A stretch of DNA of 11,162 nt, from assembly GCA_013696945.1 (NCBI GenBank), contig JACCXQ010000068.1, forward strand, positions 1 to 11,162, given 5' to 3'. Both the position numbers and the translations under genes were made by a program. Below are positions 1 through 6,123 of this stretch, in pieces. The notes under the pieces were generated by a model. The model was not told the DNA's origin, searched no databases, and saw only the letters and a program-made list of their open reading frames with translations. This DNA comes from Chloroflexota bacterium (GTDB lineage: Bacteria > Chloroflexota > Limnocylindria > Limnocylindrales > CSP1-4). Within the stretch, counting starts at the first letter, position 1, and each line of letters opens with the position of its first letter.

Positions 1-69
1 GCGCCACAGGTTCGGACCGACCGACGCGGGCGTGCGTCGGGCGCCACAGGTTCGGACCGACCGACGCGG
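1..69. repeat. Direct repeat, two 29-bp identical copies, 40-bp period
   Basis: Bases 1-29 and 41-69 are identical (both begin GCGCCACAGGTTCGGACCGA), separated by 11 bp. The array touches the window edge, so more copies may lie to the left. The core CCACAGGTTCG..CGACCGAC recurs at 1685-1708, so this is one end of a dispersed repeat family rather than an isolated duplication. The 11-bp spacer is far too short for CRISPR. An open frame from 32 to 292 (+) crosses it, but its Arg/Pro-rich product looks like chance translation of GC-rich DNA. Confidence 0.9.
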
Positions 70-225
70 TCGCCAGCGACGCCGCACCATCGCACGTCTG
101 CATCCCAAGGGTCCAGTTCGGCCGGCGGAGCACACGGTACGTGCGAGCCGGAGGCACGCCCGGCGCTCCGGCCGGGATCAGAGCACGCTGATCGTCCCCT
201 CGCCGGTCGGTTCGCACCTCACGCG
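41..225. repeat. Dispersed repeat, left copy (about 185 bp)
   Basis: This segment pairs with 1682-1866 in the same orientation at a near-constant offset of 1641-1644 bp. Shared blocks are CCACAGGTTCG..CGACCGAC (44-67 with 1685-1708), GGATCAG (175-181 with 1819-1825) and CGCCGGTC..TTCGCACC (201-218 with 1842-1859). Between the blocks similarity is weak but length is conserved. Read on the minus strand, both copies are open in one frame and give related peptides (VRTDRR/MRSDRR near the start, ASVGPNLW/VSVDSNLW near the end). Apart from a possible -10 box at 334-339, I see nothing in 226-347. Confidence 0.7.
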
Positions 226-333
226 TGCGCCGGGCACTCCCCGCCTTTTCGACGCCCGACCAGCTAGCGCGCAGCGACCGAAACCGCGGTGAGGACCCTC
301 TCCTCGCCACGTGCGGAGATGGTTGACGAGGCG

Positions 334-339
334 TACAGT
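334..339 (+). promoter_or_regulatory. Possible -10 box (TACAGT) for the membrane protein gene
   Basis: TACAGT lies 8 nt upstream of the GTG at 348, the spacing expected for a leaderless or nearly leaderless transcript. The only TTGACG (323-328) is 5 bp away, too close to act as its -35. No Shine-Dalgarno is seen before the GTG. Confidence 0.35.
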
Positions 340-347
340 GCGCCGCT

Positions 348-848
348 GTGGCCACGAGCACCATGGTCGGATCGTCCGTACGCGGCTCGCCTCGATGGCT
401 GGTAACTACCCGACTCGCGGTGGCGAGTGCCGCAGGCGTCCTCGGGTTCCTCGCGCTCGTGAGCTGGTGGCGAACGGTGGGCCCAGACAGCGCACGCGGG
501 CCGTTCCCGCCGGATCCGACGATCGCCGGTGGTCTCGGCCTCCTCGGCGGCGCCCTCCTCCTGGCGTTCGCACCCGACCGCGCGCGTCTCGTGGTGCTGG
601 GACTTTCGGTCAGCGGACTTCTCCTCGGCGCGTTCGGAGCGCTTCTTGGCTACACGGTCCTCGGAGAAGTCACGTGTGTCGAGGCTCGTGCCGCCAGCCT
701 GGTGGCTTCCTGGCCCGGTCCTCTTCCGTGCGATGCCCTTCGCGCGAGTCGCACTGTTGGCGACTACCTGCTCGCTGTGGGGCTCGTGTCAGCAGCGGGG
801 ATGGGCGTCCTGATCCTGGAACGGCGGCACAGCCAGCCGCGACCATGA
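348..848 (+). CDS. Small four-helix integral membrane protein, function unknown
   Basis: This 166-aa protein is not one I recognise. It has four hydrophobic segments, at about residues 22-40, 60-75, 80-103 and 139-157. Basic residues cluster in the N-terminus, in the short 76-80 loop and at the ERR-containing C-terminus, so the positive-inside rule predicts both ends in the cytoplasm. The longest outer loop (about 104-138) holds two cysteines, C110 and C128, which could form an extracytoplasmic disulfide. The start is taken as GTG 348 because a TACAGT box sits just upstream; ATG 363 is an alternative that would shorten the tail by five residues. It converges on the XRE gene across a 62-bp gap and lies between the two copies of the dispersed repeat. 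It could be a lineage-specific membrane protein; nothing supports an enzymatic or transport role. Confidence 0.65.
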   Translation: MATSTMVGSSVRGSPRWLVTTRLAVASAAGVLGFLALVSWWRTVGPDSARGPFPPDPTIAGGLGLLGGALLLAFAPDRARLVVLGLSVSGLLLGAFGALLGYTVLGEVTCVEARAASLVASWPGPLPCDALRASRTVGDYLLAVGLVSAAGMGVLILERRHSQPRP

Positions 849-910
849 CCCGGGCCTGTCAGGCGCCGCGGCCTCGCTGGCTGCCAAGATCCGTTGGCGA
901 TGGCCGGCCC

Positions 911-1561
911 TCAGAGGAGTACGCAGGCGTTCCCGGGGGGTGCATGCCGCGCCGCCAGTGTCGTCCACAGCTCGCGAGGGGCGACCGGGTAGCGGGCCGC
1001 GAGCAGTGGGCCATGTAGTCGGATCACGAGCCGGTTCGCGCGTGTGTCAGCCAGCAGGAGCACGCAACGACTGGATCGATCATCGGCTGCTTTCAGTGCG
1101 ATCCGGCGGTCGACCGCCTGGAGGTCGCGAAGGCGCGTCTCGGCCTCGATCCGAAGCGGCCCATCGAGACCATCGAGCGTCGCGTCCCACGCCCGGTCGT
1201 CGCCGAACGCGAGCGGGACCTCCGTTCGTAGCCGAACGCCGGCCGGCAACCGACGACGGAACCGTTCCAACAGAGCGGCGTGGCCGGCGTCACGAAGCGG
1301 CGCCCCTTCAGGAAAGACGCGGCCGGTCAGCCGGAGCCCCAGCAGGCTCGCGATCCGGGAGATGACAAGCAGCGAGGCACCCGGGACCTCGCCGCGCTCC
1401 AGCCGTCCGATGTGCGTATGACTCAGGCCGCACGCGGCGCCCAACGTCGCCTGACTAAGCCCAGCGGCGACACGAGCCTCGCGCAGTTCGTCGCCGAGTC
1501 CGCGGAGCAGTCGCAAGCCGTTCCTCGTGCCGCGCCCCAGTCGTCGTTCGGCTGAGCTCAT
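911..1561 (-). CDS. XRE-family helix-turn-helix protein with C-terminal acidic domain
   Basis: This 216-aa protein has an N-terminal XRE (Cro/C1-type) helix-turn-helix at about residues 22-78: LREARVAAGLSQATLGAACG, then SHTHIGRLERGEVPG. It is probably a DNA-binding regulator. The C-terminal part (about 85-216) is not a domain I can name. It carries an ordered set of polar residues (D126, E139, E141, D146, Q148, R152, R153, K157) followed by a hydrophobic strand (CVLLLADTRANR). That pattern recalls restriction-endonuclease-like folds, but this is only a resemblance. The start ATG 1561 is preceded by CAGGAT with a 6-nt gap, as in a leaderless unit, and has no Shine-Dalgarno. The gene stands alone on its strand, converges on the membrane protein gene, and has a dispersed repeat 120 bp beyond its start. 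It could be an autoregulator, an orphan antitoxin-like protein, or a nuclease with an HTH. Confidence 0.8.
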   Translation of the reverse strand: MSSAERRLGRGTRNGLRLLRGLGDELREARVAAGLSQATLGAACGLSHTHIGRLERGEVPGASLLVISRIASLLGLRLTGRVFPEGAPLRDAGHAALLERFRRRLPAGVRLRTEVPLAFGDDRAWDATLDGLDGPLRIEAETRLRDLQAVDRRIALKAADDRSSRCVLLLADTRANRLVIRLHGPLLAARYPVAPRELWTTLAARHAPPGNACVLL

Positions 1562-1567
1562 GCCAGC
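1562..1567 (-). other. 6-nt gap between the possible -10 box and the XRE start codon
   Basis: On the minus strand CAGGAT (1573-1568) is followed by these six bases and then ATG. Only positions 2 and 6 fit TANNNT, and no good -35 is visible, so this weakly supports a leaderless start. From here to 1681 is G-rich spacer with no gene or repeat that I can support. Confidence 0.25.
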
Positions 1568-1681
1568 ATCCTGACCCGACGAGGTTCACGGCGGCTTACC
1601 CGCGACTCCATCGGGGCTTCGTCCAGATGGAGGGCGGCGGCGGGGGCGGGGAGCGTGGCGGCGTCGGGAGCTGCCCGCATC

Positions 1682-1866
1682 ACACCACAGGTTCGAATCG
1701 ACCGACACCGCCCAGAACTTGGGCGTGTCCGCCGCCGAGGCGCACGCCAGAGGTTCGATCTGGCCGTCATCGCACGCGACGCGTTCGAATCGAGTTCTGG
1801 TCGATGACCCGCTGGGACGGATCAGCACGAAATGGCCATCCCGCCGGTCACTTCGCACCCCAGAGG
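1682..1866. repeat. Dispersed repeat, right copy (about 185 bp)
   Basis: This is the second copy of the family at 41-225. It contains several TTCGA-centred blocks: CAGGTTCGAATCGACCGACA near 1688-1707, AGGTTCGATCTGG near 1751-1763, and GCGTTCGAATCGAGTTCTGG near 1781-1800. A minus-strand frame through it reads TRTRFERVACDDGQIEPLAC and then WAVSVDSNLW. Peptides of this flavour are often annotated as spurious hypothetical proteins in many genomes (from memory, not checked). The TTCGAATC core recalls a tRNA T-loop, but there is no cloverleaf. It sits in the 446-bp gap upstream of the FAH-family gene and runs directly into a tandem repeat. Confidence 0.7.
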
Positions 1867-1931
1867 TGCCGGAGCCGATGTTGCCGCTGAGCAGAGGTGC
1901 CGGGGCGATGTGGCCGCCGAGCAGAGGTGCC
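1861..1931. repeat. Tandem repeat, 30-31 bp unit, 2.3 copies
   Basis: Unit 1 (1861-1891) and unit 2 (1892-1921) both start CAGAGGTGCCGG and end GAG. They differ at three positions plus one single-base indel. A third partial unit, CAGAGGTGCC, follows at 1922-1931. Frames on either strand simply repeat (a DVAAEQRC motif on plus, RHLCSAATS on minus), so I do not call a gene. The array begins where the dispersed repeat ends, which suggests they belong to one composite element. Confidence 0.85.
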
Positions 1932-1995
1932 TGTGGAAAGCACCGTGCCCGTCAGGCCCCTCCCCCATCAGCAGAACGACGCTGCTCTGCGGCGC

Positions 1996-2001
1996 TACCC
2001 T
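1996..2001 (+). promoter_or_regulatory. -10 box (TACCCT) for the FAH-family gene
   Basis: TACCCT ends 6 nt before ATG 2008, placing the likely transcription start at or next to the start codon. No Shine-Dalgarno is present, and the hexamer 17 bp upstream is not -35-like. This is a typical TANNNT leaderless arrangement and it decides the start choice. Confidence 0.5.
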
Positions 2002-2007
2002 GCCCGG

Positions 2008-2880
2008 ATGCGGCTGGTGAGCTACCTCGATGGTGGGATCGAGCGCGTCGGGATCGATCAGGGTGGCCGCATCCGGTCGGTCGAGTCGCTCGTACCCGGG
2101 GGCCCGCGGACGATGGGCCAGCTCCTCGAGGCCGGGCAGGGCACGCTCGCACGCCTCGACCTCGCGTCGGACGTGCCGCGGTCGGACATCGGCCACCGGA
2201 TCGAAGATGTCGAGCTGCTCTCACCCATCCCCCGGCCGGGCAAGGTCGTGGCTGTCGGGCTGAACTACCGCGACCACGCGGCGGAGGGAGGTCGCGAGGC
2301 ACCCGAGGCGCCGGTCCTCTTCGCCAAGTTCCCGACCGCTGTCATCGGTCCCGATGCCGAGATCCGATGGGACCCTGCGCTCACCCAAGCCGTCGACTTC
2401 GAGGCCGAGCTGGCGGTGGTCATCGGCCGAGCGTGTCGACGGGTCTCCGCGGCAGCGGCGCTCGACCACGTCCTCGGGTACACATGCCTCAACGACGTCA
2501 CCGCGCGGGACCTCCAGTTCGCCGACAAGCAGTTCGTCCGCGCGAAGTCGCTCGACACGTTCTGTCCGATGGGTCCTGCCGTCGTGACGCCCGACGAGGT
2601 TCCCGACCCACAGGCGCTCGCCATCCGCTGCCTGGTCAACGGCGAGGTCATGCAGGAGGCATCGACCGCCGACATGATCCACGGTGTGGCCGACCTGGTG
2701 GCTTTCTGCTCGCAGGCCTTCACCCTCGAACCGGGTGATGTCATCGCCACCGGCACACCCTCGGGCGTCGGCTGGTATCGCGATCCGAAGCGCTTGCTCC
2801 ACGCCGGAGATGAGGTGGTCGTGGAGATCGACAGCATCGGGCGGCTCAGGAGTGTCTGCCGTGAGGAGCTCGCCGATTAG
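2008..2880 (+). CDS. Fumarylacetoacetate hydrolase (FAH) family protein
   Basis: This 290-aa cytosolic, metal-dependent enzyme belongs to the FAH superfamily, whose members cleave or isomerise beta-keto or enol acids (acylpyruvates, ring-cleavage products of aromatic catabolism, oxaloacetate-like compounds). A short N-terminal domain (about 1-70) precedes the catalytic fold. Visible motifs are GLNYRDHA (84-91), the metal-binding acids E132 and E134 in DFEAELAVVIG with D163 in LNDVTARD, KSLDTFCPMGP (180-190), and GTPSGVG (249-255). Length is normal for the one-domain bacterial members. The frame is open back to 1897, but that stretch is tandem repeat; ATG 2008 has a TACCCT box at leaderless spacing and begins the family-like MRLVSY. 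It converges on the aminotransferase with a 4-bp stop overlap (2877-2880). The substrate cannot be read from sequence, and the neighbours do not form an aromatic-degradation operon. Confidence 0.93.
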   Translation: MRLVSYLDGGIERVGIDQGGRIRSVESLVPGGPRTMGQLLEAGQGTLARLDLASDVPRSDIGHRIEDVELLSPIPRPGKVVAVGLNYRDHAAEGGREAPEAPVLFAKFPTAVIGPDAEIRWDPALTQAVDFEAELAVVIGRACRRVSAAAALDHVLGYTCLNDVTARDLQFADKQFVRAKSLDTFCPMGPAVVTPDEVPDPQALAIRCLVNGEVMQEASTADMIHGVADLVAFCSQAFTLEPGDVIATGTPSGVGWYRDPKRLLHAGDEVVVEIDSIGRLRSVCREELAD

Positions 2881-4142
2881 CCCGGATCGCCTCCAAGCGC
2901 CTCCTCGAAGATCGCCAGCGCATGTCGGATCTCGGCCGCTGAGACATCGAGCGGCGGGATCCAGCGGACGACGTTGTGCTCCGCGCCACAGGTCAGGAGG
3001 AGCAGCCCGCGGTCAGCGCAGCGGGCGATCACGGCCTCACCGAGCGCACCATCTGGTTCCCGCGAGTCCCGGTCGCGCACGAACTCCACGCCGACCATGA
3101 GCCCCGGCCCGCGAACGTCGCCGATCCGTGGGTCGCGCTCCATCAGCTGGCGCAGCCCGGCGGTCAGCTCCTGACCCCGCTCGGCGGCGTTCGCCACGAG
3201 CCCCTCGTCATCGATAGTCCGCAGGACAGCAACGCCCGCCGCGCAGCAGACGGGGTTGCCACCGAACGTCGAGCCGTGCGCGCCGACCCCCCACCGCTCC
3301 TGGAGCGATCGAGCGCTGACGACGGCACCGAGCGGAAGGCCGTTGGCGATGGCCTTGGCGAGACAGACGACGTCGGGCACGATGCCGGACCATTCGAAGC
3401 CCCACATCCGACCGGTCCGCCCGTACCCGCATTGGATCTCGTCGGCGATCAGCAGGATCCCGTGTGCGTCGGCGCGCTCGCGCAGCGCTCGCAGGAACGC
3501 GACCGGCGCCGGATCGTAGCCGCCCTCGCCCTGGACCGGCTCGATCAGGAACGCGGCCACGCTCTCCGGCCCCACCTCCTCGAGCAGGCGGTCGAGCGCC
3601 TCGAGCGCCAGCTCGGTGGCGCGCGTCTCGTCCCCCTCCCCGAGCCGGTAGATGTCGGGGAACGGCGCGATGAGCACTGACGGAAGCAGGGGTCCGTGGC
3701 CGCGCTGATAGTTCGGGTTGGAGGTCGTTGCCGAGAGCGCGCCGTACGTGCGTCCGTGGAACGCGTCCGAGAACGCGATGATCCCCGGACGGCCGGTAGT
3801 CCGACGGGCCAGCTTGATAGCCGCTTCGATCGCCTCGGCGCCGGAGTTGGCGAAGAAGACCGAGTCGAGCGGCGGCGGCATGACCGAGGCGATGGCGTCC
3901 GAGAGCTCCGTCACCACGTCGATGTAGCCGAGGCCGCTGCAGACATGGACCAACCGCCGCGCCTGGCGCTGGATCGCCTCGGTCACGGCCGGGTGGCGAT
4001 GCCCCAGGACCGTGACCGCGATGCCGCACGCGAAGTCGAGGTACTCGCGACCGTCGCTGTCGAAGAGCGAGTGGCCGTCGCCATGGCTCCACGTGCGCTG
4101 GAAGTAGCGCGCCATGACCGGCGACAGGTGCGGCGCGGTCAT
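2877..4142 (-). CDS. Class III PLP-dependent aminotransferase (GabT/ArgD-like)
   Basis: This 421-aa fold-type I, class III (omega) aminotransferase is probably cytosolic and dimeric. Visible motifs are the N-terminal YLDFACGIAVTVLGHRHP, the cofactor-phosphate loop FANSGAEAIEAAIKLAR (97-113), AFHGRTYGA (128-136), EPVQGEGGY (201-209), ADEIQ with D234 for the pyridine nitrogen, K263 in LAKAIANG as the Schiff-base lysine, and STFGGNP (291-297). Length is usual. The start ATG 4142 comes one base after the stop of the ACT-protein gene (TGAGATG) and has GGAGG at 4154-4150, so it is co-expressed and coupled; the open frame running up to 4643 is overlap with that gene. The divergent argC operon makes acetylornithine aminotransferase (ArgD) attractive, since no argD is in the cluster. 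However, the long GHRHPAV..QARRLVHV and APFPDIYR stretches read more like the 4-aminobutyrate/omega-amino-acid group. The substrate is undecided. Confidence 0.93.
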   Translation of the reverse strand: MTAPHLSPVMARYFQRTWSHGDGHSLFDSDGREYLDFACGIAVTVLGHRHPAVTEAIQRQARRLVHVCSGLGYIDVVTELSDAIASVMPPPLDSVFFANSGAEAIEAAIKLARRTTGRPGIIAFSDAFHGRTYGALSATTSNPNYQRGHGPLLPSVLIAPFPDIYRLGEGDETRATELALEALDRLLEEVGPESVAAFLIEPVQGEGGYDPAPVAFLRALRERADAHGILLIADEIQCGYGRTGRMWGFEWSGIVPDVVCLAKAIANGLPLGAVVSARSLQERWGVGAHGSTFGGNPVCCAAGVAVLRTIDDEGLVANAAERGQELTAGLRQLMERDPRIGDVRGPGLMVGVEFVRDRDSREPDGALGEAVIARCADRGLLLLTCGAEHNVVRWIPPLDVSAAEIRHALAIFEEALGGDPG

Positions 4143-4143
4143 C

Positions 4144-4872
4144 TCAATACCTCCGCCCGCGCTGGCGGTCGATGTCGAAGCGGGCCGTGTCGGCGATGGC
4201 CATGACGGCCATCGTGCCAGCCTGCACGGGATCGCTGACGACCAGGTCGGCCGCCTCGGGCACCGAGCCGACCATGTTGAGCGCGACGACCGGGATGCCC
4301 GTCTGGCGCAGCTCCCGGACGGCCTGCGTGATGTCGCCGCCCATGATCGCTCCGGCGAGGACGAGGATGTGCGCGCGAGGCAGGTCCGCGACTGCACGCA
4401 CCGCGGCGGCGATCTGCTCCTCGCCGACGAGCGGGATCGTGTCGACACTGATGCGTTCGCCCCTGAGGTTGTGGCGATCCGCCTCGCTGACCGCACCCAG
4501 GTTGACCTGCGCGACCTGCGCCCCGCCGCCGATGACGATGACGCGCTTCCCGAAGATGCTGCCGAGGGCGCTGCGAGCTTCGGCCACCACCACGCCCTCG
4601 ACGTCCGCGGCGGCGGCTGCTGCAGCGTCCGCGTCCACGTCACGGAACTCCACGTCGATGACCCGCTCCACGCCCGGCTCGCCCTTCGTCGCCGGGAAGA
4701 CGGTCACCGACGCGATGTCAGCACCGCCCTCGGCGAAGACGCGCAGCAGCTCGATGAGGTCGACGGATGCGGTCGCGCGGACGCTCACCCGCGAGAGGAT
4801 CCGGCCCGGAGCCGGCAGCAGCAGGTCCGGCATGACCGGCGGTTCGGTGCTCTCGCCGGTTCGTTCGCTCAT
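4144..4872 (-). CDS. ACT-domain protein with conserved C-terminal domain (DUF5612-like)
   Basis: This 242-aa protein has two parts. Residues about 24-98 look like an ACT regulatory domain ([20 protein letters not shown], then a second strand [10 protein letters not shown]), a fold that usually binds small ligands, often amino acids. Residues about 108-235 form an alpha/beta domain opening with a glycine-rich strand-turn, [20 protein letters not shown], and containing [19 protein letters not shown] and [15 protein letters not shown]. This arrangement recalls ACT proteins carrying DUF5612, mostly known from archaea; that assignment is from memory and not certain. An upstream extension to 5160 is excluded because it crosses argC and ATG 4872 has GATAGT 6 nt before it. 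It is first in a two-gene operon with the aminotransferase, one base apart. A reasonable inference is that it senses or handles a ligand related to the aminotransferase pathway; no enzymatic activity can be assigned. Confidence 0.8.
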   Translation of the reverse strand: MSERTGESTEPPVMPDLLLPAPGRILSRVSVRATASVDLIELLRVFAEGGADIASVTVFPATKGEPGVERVIDVEFRDVDADAAAAAAADVEGVVVAEARSALGSIFGKRVIVIGGGAQVAQVNLGAVSEADRHNLRGERISVDTIPLVGEEQIAAAVRAVADLPRAHILVLAGAIMGGDITQAVRELRQTGIPVVALNMVGSVPEAADLVVSDPVQAGTMAVMAIADTARFDIDRQRGRRY

Positions 4873-4878
4873 GACGCG

Positions 4879-4892
4879 ACTATCGCATGCGA
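4879..4892 (-). promoter_or_regulatory. Leaderless -10 box and overlapping 10-bp palindrome
   Basis: On the minus strand GATAGT (4884-4879) is followed by 6 nt and ATG 4872, with no Shine-Dalgarno. The perfect palindrome TCGCATGCGA (4883-4892) overlaps the upstream edge of this box and could be an operator half or a chance palindrome. TTGCAG at 4915-4910 is 25 bp from the box, too far to be a normal -35. Confidence 0.45.
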
Positions 4893-4987
4893 CGGGTAAG
4901 CGCCCGGCTCTGCAACGCGACGGGAACGAACCCACGCCACGGCGAACCTGCCGAGGTGCTCTCCGCGACCGAGGACCCACCGAATAC

Positions 4988-5015
4988 TTGCGGCGCTGGC
5001 GGTGACGGGTATCGT
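4988..5015 (+). promoter_or_regulatory. Promoter of the argC operon
   Basis: TTGCGG (4988-4993) and TATCGT (5010-5015) are separated by 16 bp. ATG 5026 is 10 nt after the -10 box, giving a leader of only a few bases and no Shine-Dalgarno. This favours ATG 5026 over the in-frame GTG 5002, which lies inside the promoter. I see no clear ARG-box palindrome in 4873-5025. Confidence 0.5.
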
Positions 5016-5025
5016 CAGCGTCGCC

Positions 5026-6123
5026 ATGACCAGGACCGCCGCCGTTCCCGTGGATGACCGCTCCAGCCCGGCACTCGGTGACCGGGCTCGGATCCGCGTC
5101 GGGATCGTCGGCGCGACCGGATACGTAGGCGGAGAGCTGATCCGCTTGCTGGAGCGCCACCCGCGGGCCCGGATCGTCGCGCTACACGGCAGGGAACGGG
5201 ACCGCGAGCCGATCGCGTCGACCCATGCCCACCTCGGCGGCACGGGCCACGTCATAGACGCGCGGATGCCGACAGATGTCGATGTCATCTTCCTGGCGCT
5301 GCCTCACGGGACTTCGTCGACGTTGGTGCCCGACCTCGTCTCGCACGGCACCACCGTGATCGACATGGGCCCCGACTTCCGACTCCGCGATCCGGCCGAC
5401 TACCCACGTTGGTACGGCTTCGAGCACCCCGCTCCCGAGCTCCTCGCGAGCGCGGTCTACGGGCTGCCAGAGCTGCACCGTGCGCAGCTGTCCGGTCTGG
5501 CCGGGCGCTCCCCGGCCATCGTCGGCTCGCCGGGCTGCTACCCCACGGCGACGCTGCTCGCCCTCGCGCCGCTCGCACGCGAGGGGCTCATCGACGATCT
5601 CGTGATCGACGCGAAGAGCGGCGTCTCGGGCGCTGGGCGCGAGCCGAAGCCGGACATGACGTACAGCGAGGTGAACGAGAGCGTCAAGGCCTACGGCATC
5701 GGTGGCCACCGACACGTGGCGGAGATCGAGCAGGAGCTGGCGGGGATGGATGCCACGGCCTCGGCGCGACCGGTCGACTTCCTCCCCCATCTCGTCCCGA
5801 TGACGCGCGGGATCCTCTCGGCCTGCCATGTCCGGCCGCGACGCGAGGTGACCCAGGCCGAGCTCGACGCGCTGTACCGAGATGCGTACGCCGACGAGCC
5901 GTTCGTGGAGGTGGTCGGTACGCCGCCCAGCACCAAGCAGGTCCTCGGCAGCAATCACTGCCGAGTCCATGTCACGGCCGATCCCCGGACCGGACGCGTC
6001 CTGGCCATCGGGGTCATCGACAACCTCGTGAAGGGCGCCGCCGGCCAGGGAGTCCAGGCGATGAACCTCTGCTTCGACCTGCCGGAGGAGGCTGGGCTGA
6101 AGCAGCTGCCGCTGGCGCCCTAG
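5026..6123 (+). CDS. argC: N-acetyl-gamma-glutamyl-phosphate reductase
   Basis: ArgC reduces N-acetylglutamyl 5-phosphate to the semialdehyde with NADPH in the cytosol, the third step from glutamate to ornithine. The 365-aa product has the N-terminal Rossmann motif [22 protein letters not shown] (25-46), ALPHG (91-95), [10 protein letters not shown] (111-120), the active-site cysteine C171 in [21 protein letters not shown] (197-208), the conserved HRH at 228-230, and [13 protein letters not shown] (252-264). Length and motif order fit the usual ArgC. ATG 5026 is chosen because GTG 5002 lies within the promoter; a variable tail of about 20 residues precedes the Rossmann strand. It is first in an operon whose next gene begins at the very next base, and it diverges from the ACT-protein/aminotransferase operon. 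Confidence 0.97.
   Translation: MTRTAAVPVDDRSSPALGDRARIRVGIVGATGYVGGELIRLLERHPRARIVALHGRERDREPIASTHAHLGGTGHVIDARMPTDVDVIFLALPHGTSSTLVPDLVSHGTTVIDMGPDFRLRDPADYPRWYGFEHPAPELLASAVYGLPELHRAQLSGLAGRSPAIVGSPGCYPTATLLALAPLAREGLIDDLVIDAKSGVSGAGREPKPDMTYSEVNESVKAYGIGGHRHVAEIEQELAGMDATASARPVDFLPHLVPMTRGILSACHVRPRREVTQAELDALYRDAYADEPFVEVVGTPPSTKQVLGSNHCRVHVTADPRTGRVLAIGVIDNLVKGAAGQGVQAMNLCFDLPEEAGLKQLPLAP

Noticed and set aside
1..69. CRISPR-like direct repeats
   Set aside because: Only two copies with an 11-bp spacer, and the core recurs elsewhere as a diverged repeat; no array and no cas gene.
32..292. 86-aa open frame on plus at the left edge
   Set aside because: Arg/Pro-rich product running through the direct repeat, no ribosome site, no domain-like pattern.
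880..905. Terminator hairpin between the convergent membrane-protein and XRE genes
   Set aside because: GCCAA/TTGGC gives only a 5-bp stem with a 6-nt loop and no T-run on either strand.
1628..1668. G-quadruplex in the G-rich spacer
   Set aside because: Runs of three or more G are present, but one loop would be about 14 nt; composition alone explains it.
1682..1866. tRNA or tRNA remnant suggested by GGTTCGAATC
   Set aside because: The T-loop-like word appears several times, but no acceptor, anticodon or D-arm pairing could be built around it.
2221..2837. Two overlapping 190-aa frames antisense to the FAH-family gene
   Set aside because: They are codon-position shadows of a gene with clear family motifs; neither has protein-like composition or a ribosome site.
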